Shown in pieces: positions 12,501 through 24,941 of a stretch of 64,000 nt of DNA. Position numbers and translations under genes: made by a program. The stretch lies in NCBI RefSeq assembly GCF_003073045.1, contig NC_037593.1, positions 16,668,725 to 16,732,724 of the forward strand. Direction: 5' to 3'. Each line of letters opens with the position of its first letter. Position 1 is the first letter of the stretch. The notes beneath the pieces were generated by a model. The model saw only the letters and a list, made by a program, of their open reading frames with translations. It was not told the DNA's origin and searched no databases. This DNA is from Pomacea canaliculata. Its lineage: Eukaryota > Mollusca > Gastropoda > Architaenioglossa > Ampullariidae.

Positions 12501-13520
12501 GAGGGATGGTCGCAGGAGGGGGTTGAGGGAGGCAGCAGATGGTGATCATAGGTGTTGGGGCCCTCCTCACCTCGTAGCTCGATCGTGAGTCTTGGAGGAC
12601 TATATACCCAGTCCAGGTTGGATGATATGTGTGTGTGTGGATTGGTGGTGTCATGTGGTAAAAGCAACCCAAGGTCCAGCCACGTCGATAAGACAGAGAT
12701 CCCCTTACGTAATGAAACGGATCGGGTGTACCGGTTCAGAGAGGAGTTACATGAGGTAGATGGCTATCAGGTACTAGAGCAAGCCAAGCGTGAACGGCTG
12801 CCCATCCCAGGTGCTAATGACGTCTGTGGCCGATCGAGCGTCTAGAGGGATTTGTTTGCACCTAAATGGCAGAACTTAAGGCCCTCGCTTAAAAGCATCC
12901 CCACTTGGAGGCTGAAGCTAACTTTGGGAATAAAAAATTCTTTCAGCGTTCATTGCATTTATCATTATTTGTAAAGTGCCATGAGCTTGCCCATAGGGCT
13001 GGGATCTTATTATTGGTGAGAGTTCTGTCCCTTCGACTAACAGGCTGAGGGGATCTGTTATCCTTGATTTTGTTTATGCTTTGCGTTAATAATTGAAACA
13101 CATGCAGTGTTAAAAAATGCAATTATCTTAGCTAATCGGATTAATATAAAAAGGAAATAATCAATAATAAGACATATTTTAATCATTTACAACATATTTT
13201 TCCCAAACAATTCAAATCAGCAATACAGTCATTTGATGCAAACAAAAAGATTTTAAAGCCCTGTTATAGCAATGTATAAGTACATGTGTGTGCAATAAAA
13301 GGGGTTTTACAAATTATATTGAGACAGGCTTTAATTTTGAACTGTGGCTTCTAATATTACTTGCAGGTTTATAACAGCTTTGCTCCATCGTTAGCAGAAT
13401 TCTCACTTGAAAGATTTTTTTAAACACTGCCGTACTAAAGAAATATTTGTTTTCTTGTAAATCACAACATTTCAAATGAGAAAAAATCGAATTAAGTTTT
13501 AACATGAATAATATACCATA
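12501..13520. other. Intergenic DNA with duplicated 3'-flank block
   Basis: No gene seen. The part at about 13316-13480 resembles 34590-34830 and 43730-43860 (common words such as CTTTAATTTTGAA and AAACACTGCC), which lie downstream of copies C and D. It is therefore the same part of the repeated unit, here downstream of copy A. Confidence 0.55.
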
Positions 13521-14475
13521 GCAGCAACTGTATTTTAAAGTATTGAAATATCTTTAAAATACTATTTATAGCAGCAACTGTATATTAAAGTATTGAAATA
13601 TATTTAAAATACTATTTAGACCAGCAACTGTATATTAAAATATATTAAAAATACTATTTATAGCAGCAACTGTATATTGAAGTATTAAAATATTAAAAAT
13701 ATATTTATAGCGAGCAACTGTATATTTAAGTATTGAAATATATTTAAATACTATTATTAGAGCAGCAACTGTATATTCAAATATTAAAATATATTAAAAT
13801 ACTATTTATAGCAGCAACTGTTTATTGAAGTATTGAAATATATTTAAAATACTATTTAGAGCAGCAACTGTATATTAAAATATTAAAATATATTAAAAAT
13901 ACTATTTATAGCAGCAACTGTATATTGAAGTATTGAAATATATTTAAAATACTATTTAGAGCAGCAACTGTATATTAAAGTATTGAAATATATTTAAAAT
14001 ACTATTTAGAGCAGCAACTGTATATTAAAATATTAAAATATATTAAAAATACTATTTATAGCAGCAACTGTTTATTGAAGTATTGAAATATATTTAAAAT
14101 ACTATTTAGAGCAGCAACTGTATATTAAAGTATTAAAATATATTTAAAATACTATTTAGAGCAGCAACTGTATATTAAAGTATTGAAATATATTTAAAAT
14201 ACTATTTAGAGCAGCAACTGTATATTAAAATATTAAAATATATTAAAAATACTATTTATAGCAGCAACTGTATATTGAAGTATTGAATATATTTAAATAC
14301 TATTTAGAGCAGCACTGTATATTAAGAATATTAAAATTATTTAAAAATACTATTTATAGCAGCAACTGTATATTAAAGTATTAAAATATATTAAAAATAC
14401 TATTTATAAAAGCAACTGTATATTAAAAGTATTGAAATATATTAAAAATACTATTTATAGCAGCAACTGTATAGG
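13521..14475. repeat. 50-bp minisatellite, about 20 copies
   Basis: Tandem unit of about 50 bp built around GCAGCAACTGTATATT followed by TAAAATATATT-type sequence and ACTATTTA(G/T)A. Two alternating sub-variants, ending ...TTTAGA and ...TTTATA, suggest higher-order pairs. A single copy of the motif occurs at the matching places near 35010 and 44055 in other units, so the array is a local expansion. Confidence 0.93.
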
Positions 14476-14640
14476 GATAAGGTGTGTCAGTGACGTCAAT
14501 TAAAGGTCAATGCGTGTATATGACGTCAACAAATTTTGACGTCAGAAAGCAGGAAAGGGGGAGTCGAGGAGCAGACATGTCTGTGTGAAGCTTAAAATAA
14601 AAGACGACCGGTCGAAAGTCATTTGTGAGTAACAACAAGT
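14476..14640. promoter_or_regulatory. CRE-like block: three TGACGTCA palindromes
   Basis: Perfect TGACGTCA at 14491-14498, 14521-14528 and 14537-14544. A TAAAATAAAAG word and a GTGAGTAA donor-like word follow within 110 bp. The block is conserved at 44090-44240 (two perfect sites and one TTACGTCA at nearly the same spacing). TGACGTCA is the classic binding site of CREB/ATF bZIP factors. Regulatory function is inference; strand and target are unknown. Confidence 0.45.
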
Positions 14641-15713
14641 ATTGATTGTTAGTATGGATTGTTAGTTGAATTTTGATGATACTTAATGCTATTTCTTATG
14701 CATGTGAAATGTTTAAAAAAAGGAAATCACCAATAGATCATTTGTTTTTAGTGTTGAAAAAAATCGCGTCCATGTTACAAGCCTGAGATGGTGAGGTTGA
14801 GACAGATCTGTCATTTTGTTTTATTGAAATTGAAATTCAAACAAATTCCTAGCAGATGTAAAATACAATTGAGCAAATGAGACTTTTAAAAATAGTAATA
14901 AGTGCAATCTTACTAATATAATGTGCACACAGCAAACACACATCCAAACTATACTAATCTACACGAAGATACAAAAACCAATAAAATTATTAAAATAAAA
15001 AAAAAAGAATGCTGTGTGAAAGCTGTCCAGGACTTGACTAACATCCAACAAGATATACCAAAACTTACACAACTTGAACTAAATCTGCTAGATCACTTTA
15101 GAAGAAGCAGGTCAGGTTGTTAAAATATGCGTAATGGGAAAAGCTCAGGGAGTGATGGACTTACTATGGAATTTTTGTACATGTTTTTTTTGAAACAGGT
15201 CCTTTCATTGTTAGATCTCTTAATAAGGGTTTTATTAAAGTTGAATTATCTTCTACACAAACAAGTGTAATCATATGTATTCCCAAAGCAGATAAACCTA
15301 GAGATCAAATTAAAAACGGGATTATATGTGTCGAACTTTAAGCTATTATGATTAGAAAAAAATACATATATAAAAGGCATAAAAATCCAAAATGTCGAAA
15401 GTAATTGTACAATATACAGACGATACAGAATTGACTTTGGAGGGCGAAAGACAGTCTTTTGGATAATCAATGAATACGTTATAATAGTTTGAAAAAACAG
15501 TGTTAAAACATAGCATTCCATAAACGTGTCCCAGCGGATCACACATTAACCAGCTTGTCCACAGAATAAGCATCGACATTGGCAGAAACAGTTCAAGAAC
15601 ACAGTTACACAGCTTACGTCCCGCCATAATGTCGAAAGCTGGAAAGAAATTGGATGCCTTGGTAACGCATGCATTCTTCTTTGAGGATTGAAACCTCCGA
15701 TTTCGGTTTAATG
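14641..15713. other. 3' flank of glycosyltransferase copy A
   Basis: AT-rich. About 15500-15713 is similar to the sequence just downstream of copies B, C, D and the right edge of the window (shared words ACATAGCATTCCATAA and CATTCTTCTTT). It probably holds the 3' UTR of copy A. No other gene seen. Confidence 0.5.
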
Positions 15714-18700
15714 TCATGATAACAGGTTCATCCTACCGCTTTGCTTGAGGACATGGCGGCCGACCTCCGCAATGAAGTCAGTCCCTTCCTTTAATGTCTT
15801 AGGCGTCTCCCATGACTTAGCCGGCTTTGGATAGGTCACGTGCACGGCGTGTACATCTGTGACGTTGAACGGCAGCGTCGATTTTCTGTCGTCCATGCCA
15901 CGTCGGAAGTCCTTCTCCCATGTCGGGTGGCATATGTCGATGTAGCATATCACCTATGAACAGTTAAAAATACCCCACCCCAATGACTCGGTAATCCTAG
16001 AGTGTGAGCTATTACTTTACAGGCAAGTACCACGTTCAGTTTCAGGAATAAAGGTCTGCGACATCACTATGAGAGGATACACTTTGTGACACAAATTGTG
16101 TTTACACATACTTCTAAATAACATAATTATAGTCTCAGCTGATGTCTGTTTATTGCTGGCGTCTGTCAGTTTATGATACTGTTTGTGATCCTACTTATCA
16201 GCTGTCACCTTTAAGCAGCTGTGAACACAGTACAATCAGCTCTCACCTGTAAGCGGGTATAGACGTACATCTCGTCGGGGTAGTGTTCATACACCCGGTA
16301 TGGCAACTGGATGGCTGTGAAAGCTGTATGTGACTGCCGGTAGTGACGAAACGTGGTCAGCCAATGACGTAACCAGGGAGCCTGAGGTCGGGCCATTATG
16401 ACACCCAGGTTGAAGGAGTCAGGCCAGGAGTTATAGGCTGGCCAGTCGAACGTGGCCACGACCGGGTAGTGTAGCAGCCAGTCCGGCACCCGACTCGTCC
16501 ACACGGCGTCAGTGTCCATGTAGGCTCCACCGTAATTCAAAAGAAAGATGGCCCTGCCCGCACGAGAGGGACAAGGGCAAATATGATGAGGGCGGCTTGG
16601 TGATAGTGGTAGTGAGCGGTGAGAATGATTATGCATATTACGTGAGACAGAGGGGGCAGAGAGAACAAGTTAGCGACGGAAAAAGACGAAAAACTGGCAA
16701 ATGAATGAACACAAGCATACAGACAGACAAGTGGACAGACAGGTGTTAAGAGAAAGACTTCGGGGACAATTTCAATTATGTAAAATTAGTTGAATGAAAA
16801 TTCATCAGTAAAGACAACATCCGTAAAAACATTTTGTTTCAATGCTTACAAATTTTACACCCTACATATAGATTCTTCTTCAAAGAGATGTTTCTAGAAC
16901 CAGTGACGACATGTTTAAGAAAGCAGTTTCTAAAAGAAAGCTATGCTTACCTCGGGGAAAAATTGAGAATAAGACATGAGCTGCTAGTTGATGAATATTT
17001 AGGCAGACATACTCTTTTGTAGCTAAGTTTTTTCCTAAAATTGTTGAAAAGTTCTTTAAAAAGGAGATTTATACAGATAATTGGTCCAAATCTACTTTCC
17101 TTACTTTGTTTCAAAGGAAACATTTCGAATAACGTTCTTAACTATAGACTATAGAGATATTTTTCTTCGTGACATAATTAGTAAGGTGTCTATAGATTTA
17201 TAATTAACAACAGATTAAAGGAATAGATAGCATAAAATAACATATAGTGCTATGAAAATGTAAGTCTTGTTTTAAGAGAGGCTATTTAAACCTTTATTTT
17301 ATGTTTTTCTTTGCTATGGGGTGGGGTGGGGGGGGGGGGGGGGTTTTGTACAAAGCCAGGGTACAAACTACAAAACAAAATGTTCCATATATTGTCAACC
17401 TCTTTGCCACGTTAACATTTGAGTTTAGATGCTCATACATTAAATAATCCAGTCTATAATTAGATTCCTTGTGAAGTGCTGAATAAAAGTTACTGGTTTA
17501 TTGAAATTTTTGAGAATGTGTGTGTGTGTCTCCTAACCATGAAGAGTTAAGTTACAGCTTTCTTGCCCTCTTGCCTAGGAATATAGGGGTACTCAGCAAG
17601 GGCAACGTGCAACACACATCTGATAGTACTTTTTTCGGTGTCATACCTCTGAGAGGTCGCTTTGGCCTGAAGAATAGGAAAGGTTCATCTGGAACATGGG
17701 AGTCGGCCTCTTCGGTTCTGAACGAAGGTAGGTGACATTCTCCGAGCGTATAAGCTGTTCTCGCATATTCGCCTTCAGGTTCCACGTGTGCCCATGGACA
17801 TACACGTGTTCAAAGCCCCGACGTAGAGGGCGCTGATCATGCTCAGGACTTGGAGAAAGGCAGGTCACGGTCGCTGGCGTGAATTGGGTCAGCTTCAGCC
17901 CACACGTCTTAGTGCCCGCGATCGCGCGGGAATGGGTCGGATGGGGTCAGGAGGAAGGGCAAGTATCGGGGAAGCGCTGTTTTTTTGCCCGTTTTTTAAA
18001 TACAGCCAAGGACGCCGCTGCCTGCGTAACGCCGGTCTCGCTTGCACACGTCACGGGCGGACTTGATACGCTCACTGTCGACTATGATGCTTGAATTCGT
18101 CAACAGGTTGCCGTGTACTGCGTTCCGCTTGTGACGCAAGAGGCTTGGGCTGTCTTGACGTCAGGAGATAGTCATGTGACTTTCGCCTGGTGTTGTTGGA
18201 AGCCACGCTGCCACCGCGATACAAGCACTCCACGAATGACGTCTTCGCCAGACAAGTGTCCCAGACCAAACGGCATGTTGTTGTACCTTCCTGTAGGCCA
18301 GACGAGCGAAACTACAGGGCTAGTTTTCGCCAGAATTCATTTCCTCCTCTCGGCTCGGCGCAAAGCTTCCATTTTCTTTCGGACACTCCTTCTAGCCTGT
18401 CTTTTCTCCCACATGTACCGAGATACTAATTGAAGCTAGTCTGGAATATATGTGGGACGGTAGTATTTGAACTCGTTCAAAGCCTTGAAGGTGTTGTGTA
18501 GAGGTTTTCAGAGCTCTTGCGCAGGGTGTGCAGAAAGATTGTATCTTCTGAGGCTCGAAGAATCCGTGATGAGGGGAGAACAAGGTAGTGTCGACAAGGG
18601 AACTGCTGTTACACACACAGATAGTGACACGTCCGAGGCAGCCTTAGCGAAACCGAGGGCTTAGGTCCACACTGGCCAGTGTCTTCGCACGAAACTGAGG

Positions 18701-19033
18701 GTCCCGGTAAAAGTGGGCATGGCGGAATTCCTTGTCAGGGCTTTTGAGGAGGAGCAGGAGTGATAGGATGCGGGTCCCGATGGAGGGAAATGTGAGGGCA
18801 AGGGGACCTCAGATTTTTGTCTTCTTTAGTCCAGACACAGGCCCGTGGTCTACTTGTCATTCTTTATTTCTATGTATTTCCTTTAAAACTTCACTCGCAC
18901 CTGTCTGCTAGGCTAGGACTATATCTAGATTTTCGTGGAAGCCCACGAAACTGCGGCTATAGCCCAGCAAAATAACTCCGAACACCACTGCTCCCAAAAG
19001 TATTTTCCGGTAGTTCAGATGCATGCGAGCCAT
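15714..19033 (-). CDS. DXD glycosyltransferase copy A (GT32-like); exon 1 badly disrupted
   Basis: First of five minus-strand paralogues. Exon 1 is about 17647-19033, exon 2 16247-16553, exon 3 15714-15953. Start ATG at 19031-19033 gives MARMHLNYRK then a membrane segment, close to copy D. Exons 2 and 3 are clean: exon 2 has LLNYGGAYMDTDAVW with the DTD metal/nucleotide-sugar motif, and exon 3 ends DLLS-like then stop. Exon 1 between about 17.65 and 18.95 kb aligns with the other copies throughout but carries many small insertions, deletions and substitutions. It reads either as a pseudogene exon or as uncorrected long-read sequence. The clean flanking exons favour the second reading. Function as for copy D. 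Confidence 0.75.
17320..17345. repeat. Poly-G tract in intron 1 of copy A
   Basis: G-rich run ending in about 17 consecutive G on the plus strand (poly-C in the transcript). Confidence 0.9.
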
Positions 19034-20740
19034 TGCTGTTGACCGGAGATCGGAACGTTGTCTCTGCCCACAAAAAAAGTCCTCTAAACTTTCCAAAACA
19101 ACTTCTGTACTGATTTAGTACTGGAGACATGTTATTAGACTGCTGCCTAACTAACTAGAAGATGGTGTTTGTTACTTGCATAGTGTCAATTGATTTCAAA
19201 AATGGCGGCGAGCTTTCTTCACAGTTACAATTCTTACATTATCGTATTGCTCAATAATGTCATAGTTTGTATAACTCGAAGGATTTTACACTGTAACATT
19301 TTGTGATTTGCATGAACCTCTCCTTTAAATGCCGATGGGGTTTTACTTTGAGTCCGTCTAAGGGACTTTCACAACACATGCAACAAATACCTGCGGGTTA
19401 TACGACCGAAGTGCCTTCGTGTTTAAAGACGGCCCGTTTGGCAAAGCTCTTTTAACGAAATTTGTGCGACATGTATTTACAGTAGTGGAGAGGATGTTTA
19501 TCTTTTATGACACAAAGAACAGGTTACACATTAGGCCCTCCTCGGTACACCCCGAATATCTATACCCAAGGCCTTGCCCAGCCGCCCAGCACACATTCAG
19601 AGACGGTGACAAATATCTCAAGGATCGAGCGACAGTGCAAATTCATTCTCAGCGAACAACAACACGAAAGATAAAACAAATGACAGCGTATTCAAAACAA
19701 GTAAAAAGAGAAGAAAATAAATGCATACATATCGAACGGCCGAGCCACACACAGAAACAGCGCAAGAGTAGGCTTGATACCACACAAACACAACAAATAA
19801 TTCTTAGCAACCCCTGATGACACTATCAACTAACGCTTCTCAATCAGATACCTCTCCCCTTCTCTCTTACTTCATTCTTAACTTACCTTGTTAACTTGAT
19901 CTAGGTTTGAGGGAGTTTGAGACAGCTCACCAAGCGAGATTAGACGTCACAAAATTCAGACCATCTTTGAGTGCCTCACATTTAACTGTTTTGAAAATCT
20001 ATTAAATACATTTTGACTTAATTACCTCCACCAAAACCTCACAAACAATTAGTTAATAACCGTAATTTTATTTACGTACTACACCTATTCTGCTTGATTA
20101 TAAAAGGTAATATTGAGCTTAAGACAATAAGAAAGATACCGAACCAAAGATAACAAGTACTTCTATACTCTGGAAGGACACAGTATAGTCTGCATTTTAC
20201 ATAATAGTCTTGGGAGCAACTCAAGTTCTAATTCAGCGAAGAAATAATTTATTCTATTGCTGCTTGACAACCCTGGGCGATAAGTCATCTGTAGAAAAGA
20301 TTTTAATTCCATACTGAATTCATGCAAGTCAAAGCGTGGATGTAACGGCCAACAATACTACATCACTGCGGCTGCTGAATGGTTGGCTTAACAATATAAT
20401 TCTACTAATGACGATTGCGGATTACATGCATATAAGATTTGGAAGAGATTCCAGTTATGATTGAATATATTTATATATATATTTTTAAGAATGGCATAAA
20501 GTTTTTTTAGTCAGGACGAAAAAAACCGAAACACATTTTCTATTTATCTTTCCCTGTCATTCTGAATTTGCCGCAGAGAAGAAAGCTTAGCCCCCCCCCC
20601 CCCTAAATTTTTATGAGTATATTGATGGGCGGTCGACAAGACACGGTTCTGTCCTGTGCGAAGAATCCATGACTTATTTATCGCCCGAAGCAGGCGTAAG
20701 TGGCGGTCCTTGTCAGCTGCCGTGTTTATTCACGTGCTCT
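19034..20740. other. Intergenic DNA 5' of copy A, no gene seen
   Basis: AT-rich. A 132-codon open frame at 19419-19817 has low-complexity Lys/Thr/Gln-rich content and no recognisable family, and is not called. Short poly-C at about 20590. Confidence 0.5.
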
Positions 20741-21175
20741 GAACCACAACGTACTGACACAACCCCAACGTACTCACATAACCACACCGTAAAACTGAAC
20801 AATACCACAACGGTATTAGAACCAACCACAGCGTTACTTGACCAACACAACATAGCTGACCCAACCCAACGTACGTGAAGCAACCCAACACACCGTACTG
20901 ACACAAACACAACATGATACTGACAGTCAGTAAACTACAGAATACTAGACACAACCACAACATTTACTGACACACCACAACCATACAGCAAACACAACCA
21001 CAATGTACTGACACAACCACACCGTACTGACACAACCACAACGTACTGACACAACCACAACAAAGATACTGAAACCACAATGTCGTGAATGACACATCCA
21101 ACACCGTAACACCGTACTGACACAACCACAACCGCAACACAAGATTACTGACAAAACACACACCGGACACACCAC
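20741..21175. repeat. 19-bp minisatellite (ACTGACACAACCACAACGT-like)
   Basis: Imperfect tandem repeats of a CA-rich unit of about 19 bp with variable spacing. Long open frames on the minus strand here are by-products of the repeat. Confidence 0.85.
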
Positions 21176-21639
21176 ACCACGCAAGCCTGCTGCAGCTACG
21201 AGTTTTTTTCAGCACAGGACGAACGAAATGTTTGAAGTCTTTCGGGTTTGATTTTATTGCGATGCAACTCGTCAGTACCGGTATTACCCGATATCCACCA
21301 CCCGAAATATGTGGGGTAGGCTCGGCCTGTCCAGAGCCGGCGTTAGGGGGATGCGGCGCCACTGGAAACTACTGATCAATGTATTAGGGGTTCTAATAAT
21401 TATATTAAGAAATGTTTTCATAACAAACCAATAAATTTTTCCTACAATTCTGTTGTCTTCATCAGTTTCAGAACCATAAAGTAATGTGGGTTGCATTTGC
21501 AAACAAACATTTCAAAAACAGAGCTGAGCTGCAATTATTAAGGGCCAACAGTACCCAAAGAATTATTTACAATACCAAACCAAGCTTTAGAGGCAAGAGT
21601 ATGTGTAAAAACAACGAGTGGATATAGTTATCTGAAGTT

Positions 21640-22215
21640 ATCTGTACATATTAACGATCTTATGTTGTTTATCATCATAAATCCAGTTTACGTTTTTAGC
21701 AATAAAAGTCCAATTTCGAAAAAAAAAACCATTACATTTATCTATATTAACCACAAAGAGCTCCTCTTTAATCATTTTCTTTTTTTGTCCAGCTTTTATT
21801 CCTATTCGCTTTTTGGCAACAGGACACAAAAAACTGATTTTGCGGACCCTCTACTGTGTCAGACACTATATCATAAACAGTATAATAATTAACCGAATCA
21901 CCTCAGACGAAAGCTGAATTTCCTATCGACCTTTTTGTGGAATTTTAATAAACTCATAGATAGACAAAGAAAGTGAAATAGGAATACAAATGTTCCCTTG
22001 TTTAAGACCTCTAGGACAGAAGTACTCCATATATATACTCTAATCCCCCCCCCCTTCTCCATCTCTTACTCTAGCCTTGACAGCATCATACATAGTTTTA
22101 ATGGCTCTGTACATGTTTCCATGAATACCATTCTTTTGGAGTACATACCATAATTTCCAGCTAGTTACAGAGTCAAAGACTACATAGTTTTTTTTGTGCC
22201 TGACCAATTGCTTTT
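21640..22215 (-). mobile_element. LINE reverse-transcriptase fragment, decayed
   Basis: On the minus strand, 22215 downwards reads as a reverse-transcriptase core: FDSVTSWKLWYVLQKNGI, then MYRAIKTMYDAVKARVR, then after a break CPRGLKQGN (family CPRGLKQGE). Further on comes EELFVVNIDKCNGFFFRNWTF and VNMYR (the family's VNxDKTKVVVFR ... VNxYKYLG region). Several stops, frame changes and internal losses; no ORF ends or target duplication seen. Non-LTR clade not resolved. Old, inactive fragment. Confidence 0.65.
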
Positions 22216-22995
22216 GTATGAGTGCCATTGGGGTAAATATGTGATCTATTGGACTATGCTTTTTCCTTTAACCGGCTTGTTCTTCGCCTATTTTATTCTT
22301 TTCCTAACAGGCTCTCCTTGATGTTTATGTTTCTGTGGTTGCTTCCATTGGGATAAAAGTGTTGGACCTTCGTGTTTACATGTGCTTCTGCTGCCTTCTT
22401 CCACCTCTAGTGTGCAACAGGTCTGTATATAATGTAAATAATGTATGTGGTGTATATAATGTGTATCATTTTATTTGAAGTGCGGACTGTTTGGAGCAGT
22501 TGGCTGAATTCCACTCCGCCATGTTTCACTCTCTTCAGCAGCAACCTTGAGCTGCATTGAAAAAAATTGAAGTGCTGATCTCCCTCTTGCAGTTTCCTAT
22601 GATAACATTTGTTTATATTCTCAAGATTACTCAATATCTCCCCAGTATTCTTCTGATGTCACTAACCTTATTCGCTGGAGTCGTTACCGTTATATCTACA
22701 GTCATCGCTCTTTACTTCCGGAACGCAGCGAGTCCTCGTGTTGTTCTTCCTTCTACATCTTTGTGACTATTCTGTGATCTTGTTTTACATCTTTGTTACT
22801 ATCTTGTGATCTTATTCAGCACAACGAGTCCGACTTTGGCTGAGATAATGTGCTTAAAAATTCCCAGTTATTATTATTATAGTTTTATTCTGTTATAAAC
22901 TCTACATTTAGAACTAGTTACGTGAAAGAAAGATCTTTATTTTAATGCTTGGAAATAAGTAAAAACAACTTAGATATTCGTTATGACCTTTTTTG
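22216..22995. other. Intergenic DNA with a block shared with 61.34-61.50 kb
   Basis: About 22560-22720 resembles 61345-61500 (GAAG-GATC-CCT...GTCATCG pattern, GGAGTCGT-CCGT-ATCTACAGT-ATCGC). No gene seen. Confidence 0.5.
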
Positions 22996-23002
22996 GTAAA
23001 AT

Positions 23003-23140
23003 AGTAAGAAAAATAGAAAATAGTTTAAGAAAAATAGAAAATAGTTTAAGAAAAATAGAAAATAGTTTAAGAAAAATAGAAAATAGTTTAAGAAAAATAG
23101 AAAATAGTTTAAGAAAAATAGAAAATAGGTTAAGAAAAAA
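23003..23140. repeat. 21-bp tandem repeat, 6 copies
   Basis: Unit AAGAAAAATAGAAAATAGTTT repeated six times, nearly perfect, then degenerate. Confidence 0.95.
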
Positions 23141-24674
23141 AAAGGATTAAAAATAGTGTACTAACCTGCTGGTTCTTTTAAATTAAAATGACTATAAAAT
23201 GTTTAAATACAGATAAAGAAAGACTTAGGACTGTATTGCATGTCAACAGAAAGCTATAATATTTTAAAGTAAATAAGCTGTAACAACAACAGACTCACAA
23301 AACGAGAAGAAATGTTTAAGGCTAATTAATTCTGTTTCATTTAAGCCTATCAGCAAGTTGAGGTTTATAATGAAAATTATTCGTCAGTGACAAAATCAGA
23401 GTACAATGTTGCAAAAGTGTATGGCGAAAAGAAAAGAGCCCTAACATTCGTGATCATTTATTGCTTCGCTCGTTAAAACTGCTAAGAAAAGCATGATTAG
23501 TATTATTAAATTACAAAAAGCTCCATTGTCACTAATTACAAAGCAGGTGACACAGACATAATTTTATTTTCTTGCAAGCGAAACTAAAACGGAGTATCAA
23601 TTGAGTGACCTCTTTTCAAATGTTCGTTCTTCCGTAAAAGTACATTCGAGAAACCTCGAGTGTATTCAAATGGCAATGTCCAGAAATTCTTCATTTTCAC
23701 TAATTCTGAGTACAGCAAAAGCAAATTTGAAATCAGTCACTGTCTTAAGGGATGGTTTATGAAAAACCCTTTTGGAGAGTAGATAGAGGACACATTCGTA
23801 ATACATATTAATCTCAAAATGGCTAACATTTAAGATTTTCGCGACATTTCATGGCCGTGTTTAGCCTTGAACAATCTCTCATGCTCTTTGTCTATCTTCG
23901 TTTATTATCAAGTTTCATAAAATTTCTCAGCTTCTGTGCTTAAGTCCGAAAAAAAAATTGTACCAGTCGCAGTACTTACGGTTTGGTTGAGTTCAACCTG
24001 TGTCTCCAGGCGCGGATGGATCCGTGATCGAAGCGGAAGGACACAAAAGACAAATTTGACATTTACAAGGTGGCCTGAGTACGAAGATACACATATACAT
24101 ACACAGTGACAATGTATCCCGAGTGTCCCCGTACAAAGATCAGGTACATATTTGGTGGGGAACTAAAACTTCCATCACAAGGTGATAGGAGGAGCCGTAA
24201 CATCCAGTCAGGTGGTACAATCCACAGACCAAAGAGTCCTGCGCTGAAAACACCTGGCGGTAGTTACCTTTGGGTATGGGTGCACAATCCTCTCCCTCGC
24301 CTCGGTATCTAACAGAGGAGTTCACAAAGGTCGTACAATGATCACGTGATCCATTCGTTGAAACGGGAAAACTCAACAAGCGACACAAAGTCATGCTTGT
24401 TTGCAGAACTGTCGAGTTATGCACACACCACACAGTCATATCAAGAAAAACAAGTGTTTTCCAGGCTAAACCTGTAACTAATATGTCACATAAAATGCTA
24501 GCGCATTTAACCATCTTTCGTGAAAAATTACATCAAAATTAAAATGAATTATTTTTTTCTCCCTCGCATTCTTTAATGTCTATATTTAACACTATTTGTG
24601 TCAAATATTTTAAACAATGCGATCATCTAAAATTTATTTCAAAAGGCTTTCAACAGTAACATGTACATTGGTAT
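23141..24674. other. Intergenic DNA paralogous to 52.0-52.75 kb
   Basis: From about 23760 the sequence aligns with 52010 onward (GACATTTCA-GGCCGTGTTT-GCCT and GGTGGGGAACTAAAACTTCCA words). Both copies keep a donor-like GTAAGTACTG on the minus strand (about 23970 here, 52265 there) next to a short conserved stretch, hinting at an old spliced unit, but open frames are not conserved. No gene called. Confidence 0.45.
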
Positions 24675-24830
24675 TTCCCTGTAGGGGACATCTGCTGACA
24701 GGAACAGTTGCTTTGGCGTAATATAACCTCAGCTGCTGGCTCGGTGTTAAAACATCATTACCTACCCCACCCTACCCTCGTGTGGCGAGGATACCCTTGT
24801 CATTCGAAGCCAGCGGAAAGAAAATCTTTA
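24675..24830. mobile_element. SINE body, headless
   Basis: Matches the body of the SINE at 53.27-53.41 kb (CATCTG-TGACAGGA-CAGTTGCTTT, GCTGGCTCGGTGT, ACCCCACCCTACCCT, ACCCTTGTCATTCGAAGCCAGCGG) but lacks the tRNA-like head. Probably duplicated with its surroundings and then truncated. Confidence 0.6.
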
Positions 24831-24941
24831 ATAGTTCGACACACGTATCGCTTTCAGTTTCTCGTTCATGGTCACATGTAAGGGGTTAAAATTATTTGTG
24901 GCACTGATTAGTCCATGACAATGTAACGATGTAATCCCCTT

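Noticed and set aside
13521-14475. Regular repeats as a CRISPR array
   Set aside because: Units are directly tandem with no unique spacers, in an animal genome: a minisatellite.
19419-19817. 132-codon open frame
   Set aside because: Low-complexity, no family, no conservation in the other intervals.
20713-21362. Minus-strand open frames rich in CGCVSTLWLCQY
   Set aside because: Produced by the 19-bp tandem repeat, not a gene.
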